A DNA stretch of 64,000 bases, taken from the NCBI RefSeq assembly GCF_027947575.1, contig NZ_CP116256.1, positions 868,001 to 932,000 of the forward strand, given 5' to 3'. The stretch's first letter is position 1, and every line of letters begins with the position of its first letter. The notes under the pieces were generated by a model. The model did no database searches and was not told the origin of the DNA. It saw only the letters and a list, made by a program, of their open reading frames with translations. The position numbers and the translations under genes are program-made. This stretch comes from Streptomyces rubrogriseus. Its GTDB lineage: Bacteria; Actinomycetota; Actinomycetes; Streptomycetales; Streptomycetaceae. Positions 36,940-45,392 of the stretch are shown piece by piece.

Positions 36940-38282
36940 CCACCCCGCCGTACGACCCGATGCGACCGACCCCCGCACCCGGCCCGACCACGCCCTTCCC
37001 GACCACGCCCTTCCCAACCACGCCTGCCCCGCCCCGGAGCGCCCCGCACATGACCGCACCACCCCTCCACCCGCCCGTGGGCACTGACACCGACGTGCCG
37101 GTGGTGCCCCAGCAGAAGCAGGCCCGGCGCGCACCCGTGCGCGACCGGTACTTCGACCTGCTGCGGGCGGTGGCGCTCTTCCGGGTGGTCCTCTACCACC
37201 TGATGGGCTGGGCCTGGCTGCCGGTGGTGTTCCCGTCGATGGGCGTCATGTTCGCCCTCGCGGGCAACCTGATGGCCCGCAGCCTCAAGCGGCCCGCCGT
37301 CCAGGTCGTCCGCAGCCGCATGCGCCGCCTGCTGCCGCCGCTGTGGCTACTGGGCGTCGTGGGCGTGACCGGCATGGTGCTGCAGGGCTGGGGGCCGAAC
37401 GAGGACGGGCACCCGGGCTGGTGGTGGTTCCACCTCCTCTACTGGGTCCTGCCGCTGAGCGACCCGCCCTTCGCCGAGAGCGTGCCGGGCATCCACGGCA
37501 TCCTGGGCGAGGACTGGGCCGCGGAACTCGGCGGGCCGCTGTGGTACATCCGCGCCTACCTCTGGTACGTCCTGCTCTCGCCGGTGCTGCTGCGCGCGCT
37601 GCGCGCCCTGCCGTGGCTGACGATCCTCGCGCCGCTCGCCCTGTCGGCCGCCTTCCAGTTCGGCTACCTGAACCTGCCGGGCGAGCGCTTCCCGTCCGCG
37701 CTCACGGACTTCAGCACCTTCGGGGCCTGCTGGATCCTCGGCATGGCCCACCAGGAAGGCATCCTGAAACGGCTGCCGCGCTACGTCGTGCCCTCGGTGG
37801 CCCCGGTGATCGCCGCCCTGGGCCTGTGGTACGCCTTCCGGGAGGGCTTCAAGACCGGGTACGACCTGGACTCCATCCCCTTCGCGCAGGCCGTCTGGTC
37901 CTTCGCCACGGTGCTGCTGCTCCTGCACGTCAGCCCGTCGTGGACCGAGTGGCCGCGCCGGCTGCGCCGCTGGGACCGGCTGATCACCCTGCTCAACTCC
38001 CGCGCGGTGACGATCTACCTGTGGCACAACGTCTGCATCCTGATCGCGGCCACGCTGTGGGACCAGCTGTGGGGCTTCGAGGTCATGTACGAGAACGTCC
38101 CGTGGCTGCTGGAGAGCCCCTGGCCGGTCCTGGCCATCGCCTGGTTGCTGATCGGGAGCTGCATCGTCTGGTTCGGCTGGATGGAGGACGTGGCGGCCAA
38201 GCGCAGCCCCCAGCTGTGGCCGGACGGCGGGAAGCGCACGGCACCGAAGCAGCCCAGGGCCCGCGCCGCGCACCGGGGCTGA
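36936..38282 (+). CDS. Membrane acyltransferase (acyltransferase-3 family) coupled to matB
   Basis: A 448-residue protein with a Pro/Thr-rich cytoplasmic lead (PFPTTPFPTTP repeats) and about ten membrane segments. The family signature RYFDLLRAVALFRVVLYHLMGW, with the catalytic His in YH, opens the membrane domain. These enzymes acetylate or otherwise acylate surface polysaccharides. ATG at 36936 overlaps the matB stop (ATGA), so a role in modifying the MatAB polymer is likely but inferred. The longer open frame upstream is a shadow of matB. Confidence 0.87.
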   Translation: MTTPPYDPMRPTPAPGPTTPFPTTPFPTTPAPPRSAPHMTAPPLHPPVGTDTDVPVVPQQKQARRAPVRDRYFDLLRAVALFRVVLYHLMGWAWLPVVFPSMGVMFALAGNLMARSLKRPAVQVVRSRMRRLLPPLWLLGVVGVTGMVLQGWGPNEDGHPGWWWFHLLYWVLPLSDPPFAESVPGIHGILGEDWAAELGGPLWYIRAYLWYVLLSPVLLRALRALPWLTILAPLALSAAFQFGYLNLPGERFPSALTDFSTFGACWILGMAHQEGILKRLPRYVVPSVAPVIAALGLWYAFREGFKTGYDLDSIPFAQAVWSFATVLLLLHVSPSWTEWPRRLRRWDRLITLLNSRAVTIYLWHNVCILIAATLWDQLWGFEVMYENVPWLLESPWPVLAIAWLLIGSCIVWFGWMEDVAAKRSPQLWPDGGKRTAPKQPRARAAHRG

Positions 38283-38363
38283 CGCGTGTCGGCCCCCCGT
38301 GCGAGACTGCCCCGGTTGCGGGAGTGAACAGGGTGGCGTGAGCCGGTCAGGGGGAGCAGCGGG

Positions 38364-39329
38364 ATGAGCAAGCGGCAGACGCGGAAGATGCTGGAGTTGA
38401 TGGCGAGCGGGGAGCCGGTCCAGCTCACCAGCCGGATGTCCTCGGTGAAGAAGCTCGCCAAACTCGCCTTCGTCGCCCAGCAGTTCGGGTACGAATACGC
38501 CGACGTGCGCCAGAGCGGGGGGAACAACGCCGCGCTCACCATGCTGCTCGTCCCCGACCCGGGCCCGCAGGCCCGCACCCGGGCCGCGCAGAACTGGGCG
38601 CAGTACCCGAACGCCGGCGACGGCGTGTCGCTGCCGCCGCTCGTGCCGGACGCCTTCGAACTCCTCAAGGCCCGCATCAACTTCGACCTCACCGGCAAGA
38701 ACGCCCAGAAGAACATGGGCTACGGCGCGCTCGGCGGCACCGTCGCGTGTGTGGTCATCGCCTTCCGCGAGGGCGGCTCGTCCGACGACTTCGTCATCTC
38801 CGGGATCATCTGGCTGGTCCTCATGGCGGCCCTGGGCATCGGCTTCCTCGTCACCCGCAAGCGCAACGCCAAGTTCGCCGCCCGGCTGCAGGCCGCCGGC
38901 TTCGTGCCGATGGCCGACGAGACGGGACGGGTGCGGTACCTGCCGCCCGGCGGGCAGCTGCCTGGGCACGGGAACCCGTTCGGTGCCGCGCCCGGCGGCT
39001 ACGGACAGCCGGCCCCCGGCCAGTACGCCGCCCAGCCGCCGCAGCAGCAGCCGTACGGCGGGCCGCAGCAGGCCCAGCAGCCGTACGCCCCGCAGCCGGT
39101 TCCGCAGGCCCAGCAGCCCTACGGGGCTCCGCAGGCCCAGCAGGCCTACGCGCCCCCGCAGGTCCAGCAGCCGTATCCGCCCCAGCAGGCCCCGCAGCCG
39201 TACGGCCAGCCGCAGCAGCAGCCGTACGCGCCGCCGCAACCGCAGCAGCCGTACCCTCCGCAGGGCCAGCCGCCGCAGGGGCACCCGCAGCAGAACCCGC
39301 ACTGGCAGCCCCGGCCCCCGCAGGGCTGA
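38364..39329 (+). CDS. Membrane protein with Gln/Pro/Tyr-rich repeat tail
   Basis: A 321-residue protein. The first 110 residues are a soluble domain (SKRQTRKMLELMASGEPVQL, LAFVAQQFGYEYADVRQ). Two close membrane segments (about 118-132 and 140-156) form a hairpin. The last 120 residues are built from QQPYxxPQ-type repeats and should be disordered. No family recognised. It follows the MatB/acyltransferase pair after 81 bases and may be part of the same locus. Confidence 0.8.
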   Translation: MSKRQTRKMLELMASGEPVQLTSRMSSVKKLAKLAFVAQQFGYEYADVRQSGGNNAALTMLLVPDPGPQARTRAAQNWAQYPNAGDGVSLPPLVPDAFELLKARINFDLTGKNAQKNMGYGALGGTVACVVIAFREGGSSDDFVISGIIWLVLMAALGIGFLVTRKRNAKFAARLQAAGFVPMADETGRVRYLPPGGQLPGHGNPFGAAPGGYGQPAPGQYAAQPPQQQPYGGPQQAQQPYAPQPVPQAQQPYGAPQAQQAYAPPQVQQPYPPQQAPQPYGQPQQQPYAPPQPQQPYPPQGQPPQGHPQQNPHWQPRPPQG

Positions 39330-39461
39330 CCGCGATCTCTCACCCCGCGTCCGTGCCGGGTGAGAGCGACGTTCCCTCCCGGTCATCCACAGCCCCACCG
39401 GCCTGAAACGCGTCCTGCCTAGCGTCGGTGCCACCGAGCTGTGGAGCACCGTGGAGGCGCG

Positions 39462-40820
39462 ATGAAAGCCCGTGGCGGACGCTGGATCGAGCACTGGGAT
39501 CCCGAGAACGAGACCTTCTGGAAGGAGACGGGACGGCGAACGGCCCGGCGGAACCTGTTCTTCTCCGTGCTCTCCGAGCACATCGGGTTCTCCGTCTGGA
39601 CGCTGTGGTCCGTGCTGGTGCTCTTCATGGGCCCGGAGTACGGGCTGTCCCCGGCCGACAAGTTCCTGCTGACGTCCGTGGTGACCCTCGTCGGGGCCGT
39701 CGTACGGGTGCCGTACACCTTCGCCGTGGCCGTCTTCGGCGGACGGAACTGGACGGTCATCTCGGCGAGCATGCTGCTCGTGCCGACGCTCGCGGCCTTC
39801 GTCGTGATGGAGCCCGGGACGTCCTTCTCGACGTTCCTGCTGGTCGGGCTGCTGGCCGGGATCGGCGGCGGCAACTTCGCCTCCTCCATGACCAACATCA
39901 ACGCCTTCTTCCCGCTCAGGGAGAAGGGCTGGGCGCTCGGCCTCAACGCCGGCGGCGGGAACGTCGGCGTGCCCGTCATCCAGCTCGTCGCGCTCGCGAT
40001 CATCGGGGCGAGCGGCGGGCCCCGGGTGCTGCTCGGCATCTACATCCCGCTGATCCTCGTGGCCGCCGTCCTCGCCGCGCGCTTCATGGACAACCTCACC
40101 ACGGTGAAGAACGACACCGGAGCGGCCAAGGACGCGGCCAGGGAGGCCCACACCTGGATCATGTCGGTGCTGTACGTCGGCACCTTCGGTTCCTTCATCG
40201 GCTACAGCTTCGCCTTCGGACAGGTGCTGACGACCCAGTTCGGGCGGACCCCGCTGCAGGCGGCCTATCTCACGTTCATCGGACCGCTGCTCGGTTCGCT
40301 CGTCCGCCCGCTGGGCGGCAGGCTCGCCGACCGGTACGGCGGTTCGCGGATCACCCTGTGGAACTTCGTCGCCATGGCCGCGGCCACCGCGGTCCTCGTC
40401 GTGACCAGCATGGAGAAGTCGCTGGCGCTGTTCGTAACCGTGTTCGTGGCGCTGTTCGTGCTCAGCGGGCTCGGCAACGGCTCGACGTTCAAGATGATCC
40501 CGCACATCTTCCACTCCAAGGCGCTGGCCCAGGGGCTGACGGGAGAGGCGGCCGTGCTGCACGGACGGCGGCTGTCGGGGGCGTCGATGGGGCTGATCGG
40601 CGCGGTGGGAGGTCTCGGGGGCGTCGGGATCAACCTCGCCTTCCGTCAGTCCTTCCTGTCCTCGGGCTCGGGCACCGGTGCCTTCGTCGCCTTCCTGGCC
40701 TGCTACGCCGTGTGCATCGCGGTGACCTGGTCGGTATACCTTCGCCGTCCCTCCGTGCGGGGCGGGACGGGGGTGGGACCGGCGGCGGAGGAGACCCGGC
40801 GCAGCTACGCCGAGGTGTGA
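39462..40820 (+). CDS. narK: Nitrate/nitrite MFS transporter NarK
   Basis: A 452-residue protein with about twelve membrane segments. Nitrate-porter motifs: GLLAGIGGGNFASSMTNINAFFP and GLNAGGGNVGV in the first half and a second Gly-rich block GLGNGSTFKMIP in the second half. It exchanges nitrate and nitrite across the cytoplasmic membrane. ATG at 39462 is chosen because GGAGG lies four to five bases upstream; an earlier GTG at 39441 lacks such a site. It precedes an NnaR-type regulator, which in S. coelicolor controls nitrate/nitrite assimilation genes (recalled). Confidence 0.92.
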   Translation: MKARGGRWIEHWDPENETFWKETGRRTARRNLFFSVLSEHIGFSVWTLWSVLVLFMGPEYGLSPADKFLLTSVVTLVGAVVRVPYTFAVAVFGGRNWTVISASMLLVPTLAAFVVMEPGTSFSTFLLVGLLAGIGGGNFASSMTNINAFFPLREKGWALGLNAGGGNVGVPVIQLVALAIIGASGGPRVLLGIYIPLILVAAVLAARFMDNLTTVKNDTGAAKDAAREAHTWIMSVLYVGTFGSFIGYSFAFGQVLTTQFGRTPLQAAYLTFIGPLLGSLVRPLGGRLADRYGGSRITLWNFVAMAAATAVLVVTSMEKSLALFVTVFVALFVLSGLGNGSTFKMIPHIFHSKALAQGLTGEAAVLHGRRLSGASMGLIGAVGGLGGVGINLAFRQSFLSSGSGTGAFVAFLACYAVCIAVTWSVYLRRPSVRGGTGVGPAAEETRRSYAEV

Positions 40821-40928
40821 CGTAACACTGGTGACATGCGGCGGAACCGAGCCCGTCACGCACGGTTGACAGGCTCGGTCGCCACGTGACTGTGCACGTG
40901 GGCGTGAACGGATCGGAGCGCGGCGAGG

Positions 40929-42125
40929 ATGGACGACGTAAGCGACGTGAGTGGCGCGGGCGGCGCGGGTGGCGCGGGCGACGGGGTGCGGCAGCCCGGC
41001 CACGGCCCGCTGGCCGGGTTCACCGTGGGCGTGACCGCCGCCCGCCGGGCCGACGAACTGGGCGCGCTGCTCGGGCGGCGCGGGGCCACCGTCGTGCACG
41101 CCCCGGCGCTGCGGATCGTGCCGCTGGCCGACGACGGCGAGCTGATGGCCGCGACCAAGCGGATCGTCGACCGGGCGCCGGACGTCGTCGTCGCCACCAC
41201 CGCCATCGGGTTCCGGGGCTGGGTCGAGGCCGCCGACGGCTGGGGGCTCGGCGACGCCCTGCTGGAACGGCTGCGCACGGTGGAACTGCTGGCCCGCGGG
41301 CCCAAGGTCAAGGGCGCGGTACGGGCCGCCGGGCTGACCGAGCGGTGGTCACCCGCCTCGGAGTCCATGGCCGAGGTCCTGGACCGGCTCCTGGAACAGG
41401 GCGTGGCGGGCCGCCGGATCGCCGTACAACTGCACGGCGAGCCGCTGCCGGGGTTCGTGGAGGCGCTGCGGGAGGGCGGGGCCGAGGTGGTGGGCGTGCC
41501 CGTGTACCGGTGGCTGCCGCCGGAGGACCTCGGTCCGGTGGACCGGCTGCTGGACGCCGCGGTCTCGCGGGGCGTGGACGCCGTGACCTTCACCAGCGCG
41601 CCGGCCGCGGTGTCCCTGCTGGGCCGGGCCGAGGAGCGGGGCCTGCTGCCGGAGCTGCTCGCCGCGTTCGGTCACGACGTGCTGCCCGCCTGCGTCGGGC
41701 CGGTCACCGCGGTGCCGCTCCAGGCGCACGGCGTGGACACGGTCCAGCCCGAGCGCTTCCGGCTCGGGCCCCTCGTCCAGTTGCTGTGCCAGGAGCTGCC
41801 GGCCCGCGCCCGTGCCCTGCCCGTCGCCGGGCACCGGCTGGAGATCCGCGGACACGCGGTGCTCGTCGACGGGGAGCTGCGGACCGTGCCGCCCGCCGGC
41901 ATGTCCCTGCTGCGCGCCCTCGCCCGGCGGCCCGGCTGGGTGGTGCCCCGCGCGGAGCTGCTGCGCGCCCTGCCGGGCACCGGCCGCGACGAACACGCCG
42001 TCGAGACGGCCATGGCCCGCCTGCGCACGTCCCTCGGCACCCCGAAGCTGATCCAGACGGTGGTCAAACGCGGCTACCGCCTCGCCCTGGACCCGGCCAC
42101 GGACGCCAAGTACACGACCGACTGA
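40929..42125 (+). CDS. nnaR: NnaR-type regulator: uroporphyrinogen-III synthase-like domain plus winged helix
   Basis: A 398-residue fusion. Residues about 20-285 have the HemD (uroporphyrinogen-III synthase) fold: GFTVGVTAARRADELGALLGRRGA, FTSAPAAVSLL, CVGPVTAVPLQAHGV. Residues about 300-395 are an OmpR-type winged helix (LLRALARRPGWVVPRAELLRALPG, VETAMARLRTSLGTPKLIQTVVKRGYRL). This architecture and its place after narK fit NnaR, a transcriptional regulator of nitrate and nitrite assimilation in Streptomyces working with GlnR (recalled). Whether the HemD part still catalyses is unknown; it may sense siroheme precursors. Confidence 0.87.
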   Translation: MDDVSDVSGAGGAGGAGDGVRQPGHGPLAGFTVGVTAARRADELGALLGRRGATVVHAPALRIVPLADDGELMAATKRIVDRAPDVVVATTAIGFRGWVEAADGWGLGDALLERLRTVELLARGPKVKGAVRAAGLTERWSPASESMAEVLDRLLEQGVAGRRIAVQLHGEPLPGFVEALREGGAEVVGVPVYRWLPPEDLGPVDRLLDAAVSRGVDAVTFTSAPAAVSLLGRAEERGLLPELLAAFGHDVLPACVGPVTAVPLQAHGVDTVQPERFRLGPLVQLLCQELPARARALPVAGHRLEIRGHAVLVDGELRTVPPAGMSLLRALARRPGWVVPRAELLRALPGTGRDEHAVETAMARLRTSLGTPKLIQTVVKRGYRLALDPATDAKYTTD

Positions 42126-42401
42126 GCCCCGCACGGCACGGCCGCCTCCAGGTCCGATGCGGCGCGGCGGCACGTGCGCCGGCCCCGGGCGCGGACCGGA
42201 CGCCGGCGCGGCCGGTGATGCGCGGTGCGGGCCACGCACGATGCGGCTGACCGACGGCCACACCGCGGGCCCTGGCCCCCGGGCCGATCGGCAGACGGCA
42301 CCGCCCACGACGCCGCGCCGGGCGCCCGTCGGCCGGCTGTACGCGAGGCCCCGGCCGCCCACCGGCGAGGGTGGGTGTCCGTCGGCGCCCGGTGCTCAGT
42401 G

Positions 42402-42947
42402 TCAGGTCCGGCGGGGCGCCGTGGGCTGCTGGGGTGTCCGGGGTGCGGACTGCGCCGGTCGTCGTCCCCGTGTCGTCAGGCCCGCGGCCAGGCAGGCCGT
42501 CGCCAGCGTCGAGAGCACGGCGCGTACGACGTTCCAGGCCACCCACGGGGCCTCGAACCGCTCGCGCAGCGCCGCCGGGTCGCCGGGGCGGGCCAGGGCG
42601 TCGTTGAGCGGGACGTTGCCGACCACGGTGACCAGGAACGCGAGCGCGTACGCCGCCGCGCCCGCCCAGATCCACCGGCTGCCCGGCAGCCCGCGCGACT
42701 GCCACCCGGCGAGGCCCGCGAGGGCGAGTGCGCCCATGAAGACCAGCAGGAACACCGGATTCTGGATCACGTCGTTGATGTCGCGCATCACGTCGACGTA
42801 CACCCGGTCCTCGCTGCGCGCCAGCGCCGGCATCACGGCGCAGGCGAAGACGTAGAAGGCCCCGGCCATCAGTCCCGCGGCGACCGTGGCCGCGACCAGT
42901 ACTCCGCCGGCGGCTCGGGACCGCCGTTCCCCGTTGATGTCTGTCAT
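42402..42947 (-). CDS. DUF1772-like membrane protein
   Basis: A 181-residue protein with four hydrophobic segments and the conserved block FACAVMPALARSEDRVYVDVMRDINDVIQNPVFL, then VTVVGNVPLNDAL, typical of DUF1772 (anthrone-oxygenase-like) membrane proteins. Enzymatic role unknown. ATG at 42947 is chosen; the upstream extension is unsupported. It is flanked by about 276 bases without recognisable genes on the nnaR side. Confidence 0.8.
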   Translation of the reverse strand: MTDINGERRSRAAGGVLVAATVAAGLMAGAFYVFACAVMPALARSEDRVYVDVMRDINDVIQNPVFLLVFMGALALAGLAGWQSRGLPGSRWIWAGAAAYALAFLVTVVGNVPLNDALARPGDPAALRERFEAPWVAWNVVRAVLSTLATACLAAGLTTRGRRPAQSAPRTPQQPTAPRRT

Positions 42948-43162
42948 GCGTCCAGTCAACGGGCGCCGCGGCGCGCCGGACATGGCCCGGGCGCGCGGGC
43001 GCATACGCGAGCGTCCACGAGGGGGCGGTACGAGGGGTTCCGGGCGCGGGTGCGGGCAGGCACTGTAGAGGGGAGCGCTCCGCAAGCGGTCCGCGCGCGG
43101 TCTCCCTGCTCCCCTTTCCGGGCCCGTGCCTGAGCGGGCAAGCCCTAGGCGGTGACAGGAAC

Positions 43163-43753
43163 ATGGCACTGGGTACGGCCACCGACCCGTACGAGCTGCG
43201 GTTCGACACCGGGCGGATCAGTCTGGACCTCATCGCCACCACCCACCCCGCGGAACGCCTCGACTCCGTCGACGCCCTGCGCGCCTGGATCACCGGCTCC
43301 GGACTCGTCCCGCCCGGCACCCCGCTGACCCACGCCGACTGCTCCTGGCTGACCGGCTTCCGCGAACTGCGCGGCGAGACCGCCCGCTTGGTGCGCGGCC
43401 GCCCGGTACCCCGCAGCCGCCCCTACGAACTCGCCCTCGCCCGCGTCAACGAGCTCGCCCTCGCCGCACCACCCGCGCCCCGTGCGGTCCCCGGCGAGGA
43501 CGGCACGCTGGTGCGGGAGCTGACCGGGCCACCGCGGTGCGCCGCGCTGCTCGGTGCGCTGGCCCGGGACGTCGTGGAACTGCTCACCGACCCCGTCGCG
43601 CGGGCGAGCCTCCGGCAGTGCGCGGGCGACAACTGCCCCATCGTGTACGTGGACACCTCCCGCGGCCGCCGCCGGCGCTGGTGCTCCAGCGAGGTCTGCG
43701 GCAACCGCGAGCGCGTCGCCCGGCACCGCCGCCGCGTCGCGCTGTCCCGGTAG
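43163..43753 (+). CDS. CGNR zinc-finger protein
   Basis: A 196-residue protein. The N-terminal part is the stress-induced ABATE-like domain (RISLDLIATTH, VDALRAWI). The C terminus is a CGNR zinc finger: CAGDNCPIVYVDTSRGRRRRWCSSEVCGNRERVARHRRR, with four cysteines and the CGNR tetrapeptide. Such proteins are probable DNA-binding regulators. ATG at 43163. It sits just upstream of the ECF sigma gene on the same strand with 130 bases between. Confidence 0.88.
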   Translation: MALGTATDPYELRFDTGRISLDLIATTHPAERLDSVDALRAWITGSGLVPPGTPLTHADCSWLTGFRELRGETARLVRGRPVPRSRPYELALARVNELALAAPPAPRAVPGEDGTLVRELTGPPRCAALLGALARDVVELLTDPVARASLRQCAGDNCPIVYVDTSRGRRRRWCSSEVCGNRERVARHRRRVALSR

Positions 43754-43883
43754 GTCCGCCTGCGTCCCGTTCGTACCGCGCCTCCGAGAAATCCCTCATC
43801 TCGTTTTGAACACGCCGCACTTCGCGTCCGTACCGAATGGGCGAGCGACCGACTGGGGGAACCCCCGGACATCGGAGGTGGGC

Positions 43884-44462
43884 GTGCGCAAGGATTCCGT
43901 CGTGGCCAATGAACGTGGTGCGAGGGCCCGACATCGCATGTCGCAGTCGTCCTCGGAACCCGACGAGGAGCTGATGCGCGCGCTGTACCGCGAGCACGCC
44001 GGCCCCTTGCTGGCCTACGTGCTGCGGCTGGTCGCGGGGGACCGCCAGCGCGCCGAGGACGTCGTCCAGGAGACGCTCATCCGTGCCTGGAAGAACGCCG
44101 GTCAGCTCAACCGTGCGACCGGATCGGTACGCCCCTGGCTGGTGACGGTCGCACGTCGCATCGTCATCGACGGCCACCGCAGCCGGCAGGCCCGGCCGCA
44201 GGAGGTCGATCCGTCGCCGCTGGAGGTCATCCCCGCGGAGGACGAGATCGACAAGGCGCTGTGGCTGATGACGCTGTCGGACGCGCTCGACGACCTGACC
44301 CCGGCCCACCGGGAGGTCCTCGTCGAGACGTACTTCAAGGGGCGTACCGTCAATGAGGCGGCGCAGACACTGGGCATACCCAGCGGCACCGTTCGCTCCC
44401 GGGTGTTCTACGCCCTGCGTTCGATGAAGCTGGCTCTGGAGGAGCGGGGGGTGACGGCGTGA
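43884..44462 (+). CDS. sigU: ECF RNA polymerase sigma factor, SigU-like
   Basis: A 192-residue ECF sigma factor. Region 2: LMRALYREHAGPLLAYVLRLVAGDRQRAEDVVQETLIRAWK. Region 4: DALDDLTPAHREVLVETYFKGRTVNEAAQTLGIPSGTVRSRVFYALRSMK. GTG at 43884 follows GGAGGTGGGC. The stop overlaps the start of a zinc anti-sigma gene, so the pair is translationally coupled. Position matches SigU/RsuA of S. coelicolor (recalled as SCO2954/2953), whose release alters development and protein secretion. Confidence 0.9.
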   Translation: MRKDSVVANERGARARHRMSQSSSEPDEELMRALYREHAGPLLAYVLRLVAGDRQRAEDVVQETLIRAWKNAGQLNRATGSVRPWLVTVARRIVIDGHRSRQARPQEVDPSPLEVIPAEDEIDKALWLMTLSDALDDLTPAHREVLVETYFKGRTVNEAAQTLGIPSGTVRSRVFYALRSMKLALEERGVTA

Positions 44463-45310
44463 TGAGCGGCTACGGGGGAGTACAGGGATTCGGCCCGGGG
44501 GACACGGGTAACTCTGTCCCCATGCAGGGAACACCGGCGCCGAACGAGCACGAGACCGTCGGCGCCTATGCCCTCGGGATCCTCGACGAGGCCGAGGCGA
44601 CGGCCTTCGAGGCCCACCTCGCCACCTGCGAGTGGTGCGCCCAGCAGCTCGACGAGCTGGCCGGCATGGAGCCGATGATGGCGGCGCTCGCGGACCTGCC
44701 GGGCACCGGCACGCCCGCCGTCGCCGAGTCGCTCACCGTGAAGCCCAGCGCGCGGCTCTCGGAGAAGCTCGTCGACGAGGTCGCCGAACGCCGCGCGAGC
44801 AAACGCCGCCGCAACTTCTACCTGGTGGGCACCGCGGCCGCGCTGATCATCGGCGGCCCGTTCGCCGCCGTGGCGACCACCGGCGGCGGGGGCGGCGGCG
44901 GTGACGACGGCGGCGGCCGCAGGGCCGAGGCGACGCAGCAGGCCGCGAGCCCCGCCGAGTCCGCCTTCGCCGCGATGCCGGACCGGGTCACCGCCACCGA
45001 CCCGGGCACGCAGGTCAGCGCGACCGTGGCCCTGGAGAAGAAGGCCTGGGGCACCGAAACGGTCCTGGAGCTGAAGAACCTCAAGGGCCCCCAGAAGTGC
45101 TCCCTGATCGCCGTCGGCAAGAACGGCGAGCGGGAGACGCTCACCTCCTGGTCGGTCCCCGACTGGGGCTACGGCATCCCGGGCGCCACCACCGAGAAGG
45201 CCAAGAAGCCGCTCTACGTGCACGGCGGCGCCGCCTTCGAACCCAACCAGATCTCCCACTTCGAGGTCATGACCTTCGACGGGAAGCGGCTCGTGGAGGT
45301 CGACGCGTAG
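44462..45310 (+). CDS. rsuA: Zinc-binding anti-sigma factor, RsuA-like
   Basis: A 282-residue membrane protein. The N-terminal domain has the ZAS motif HxxxCxxC (His52, Cys56, Cys59 in HLATCEWC) within HETVGAYALGILDEAEATAFEAHLATC, which holds the sigma factor. One membrane segment follows at about residues 118-135, then a Gly-rich stretch and an external domain (VSATVALEKKAWGTETVLELKNL) like RskA sensor domains. Start ATG at 44462 overlaps the sigma stop (TGATG); GTG one codon earlier is possible. It probably releases SigU when the external domain or the anchor is cleaved. Confidence 0.9.
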   Translation: MSGYGGVQGFGPGDTGNSVPMQGTPAPNEHETVGAYALGILDEAEATAFEAHLATCEWCAQQLDELAGMEPMMAALADLPGTGTPAVAESLTVKPSARLSEKLVDEVAERRASKRRRNFYLVGTAAALIIGGPFAAVATTGGGGGGGDDGGGRRAEATQQAASPAESAFAAMPDRVTATDPGTQVSATVALEKKAWGTETVLELKNLKGPQKCSLIAVGKNGERETLTSWSVPDWGYGIPGATTEKAKKPLYVHGGAAFEPNQISHFEVMTFDGKRLVEVDA

Positions 45311-45392
45311 CGCGGGCCGCAGGCGCGCCGTAGCTTCCCGGGCCCCCTTCGCGTATTTTTGACGGCTGCCCAGCACGTCAGAAGGGGGCCCG

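Noticed and set aside
39394..39409. GlnR half-site before narK (CCCAC-n6-GAAAC)
   Set aside because: Only the second half fits well and no repeat unit follows. Too weak to list as a site without binding data.
37347..41099. A 1,250-codon minus-strand open frame opposite the acyltransferase, narK and nnaR
   Set aside because: The translation is low-complexity and domainless, and the plus-strand genes have clear motifs.
42126..42401. Possible small gene between nnaR and the DUF1772 gene
   Set aside because: Open frames here lack ribosome sites and recognisable sequence; it looks noncoding.
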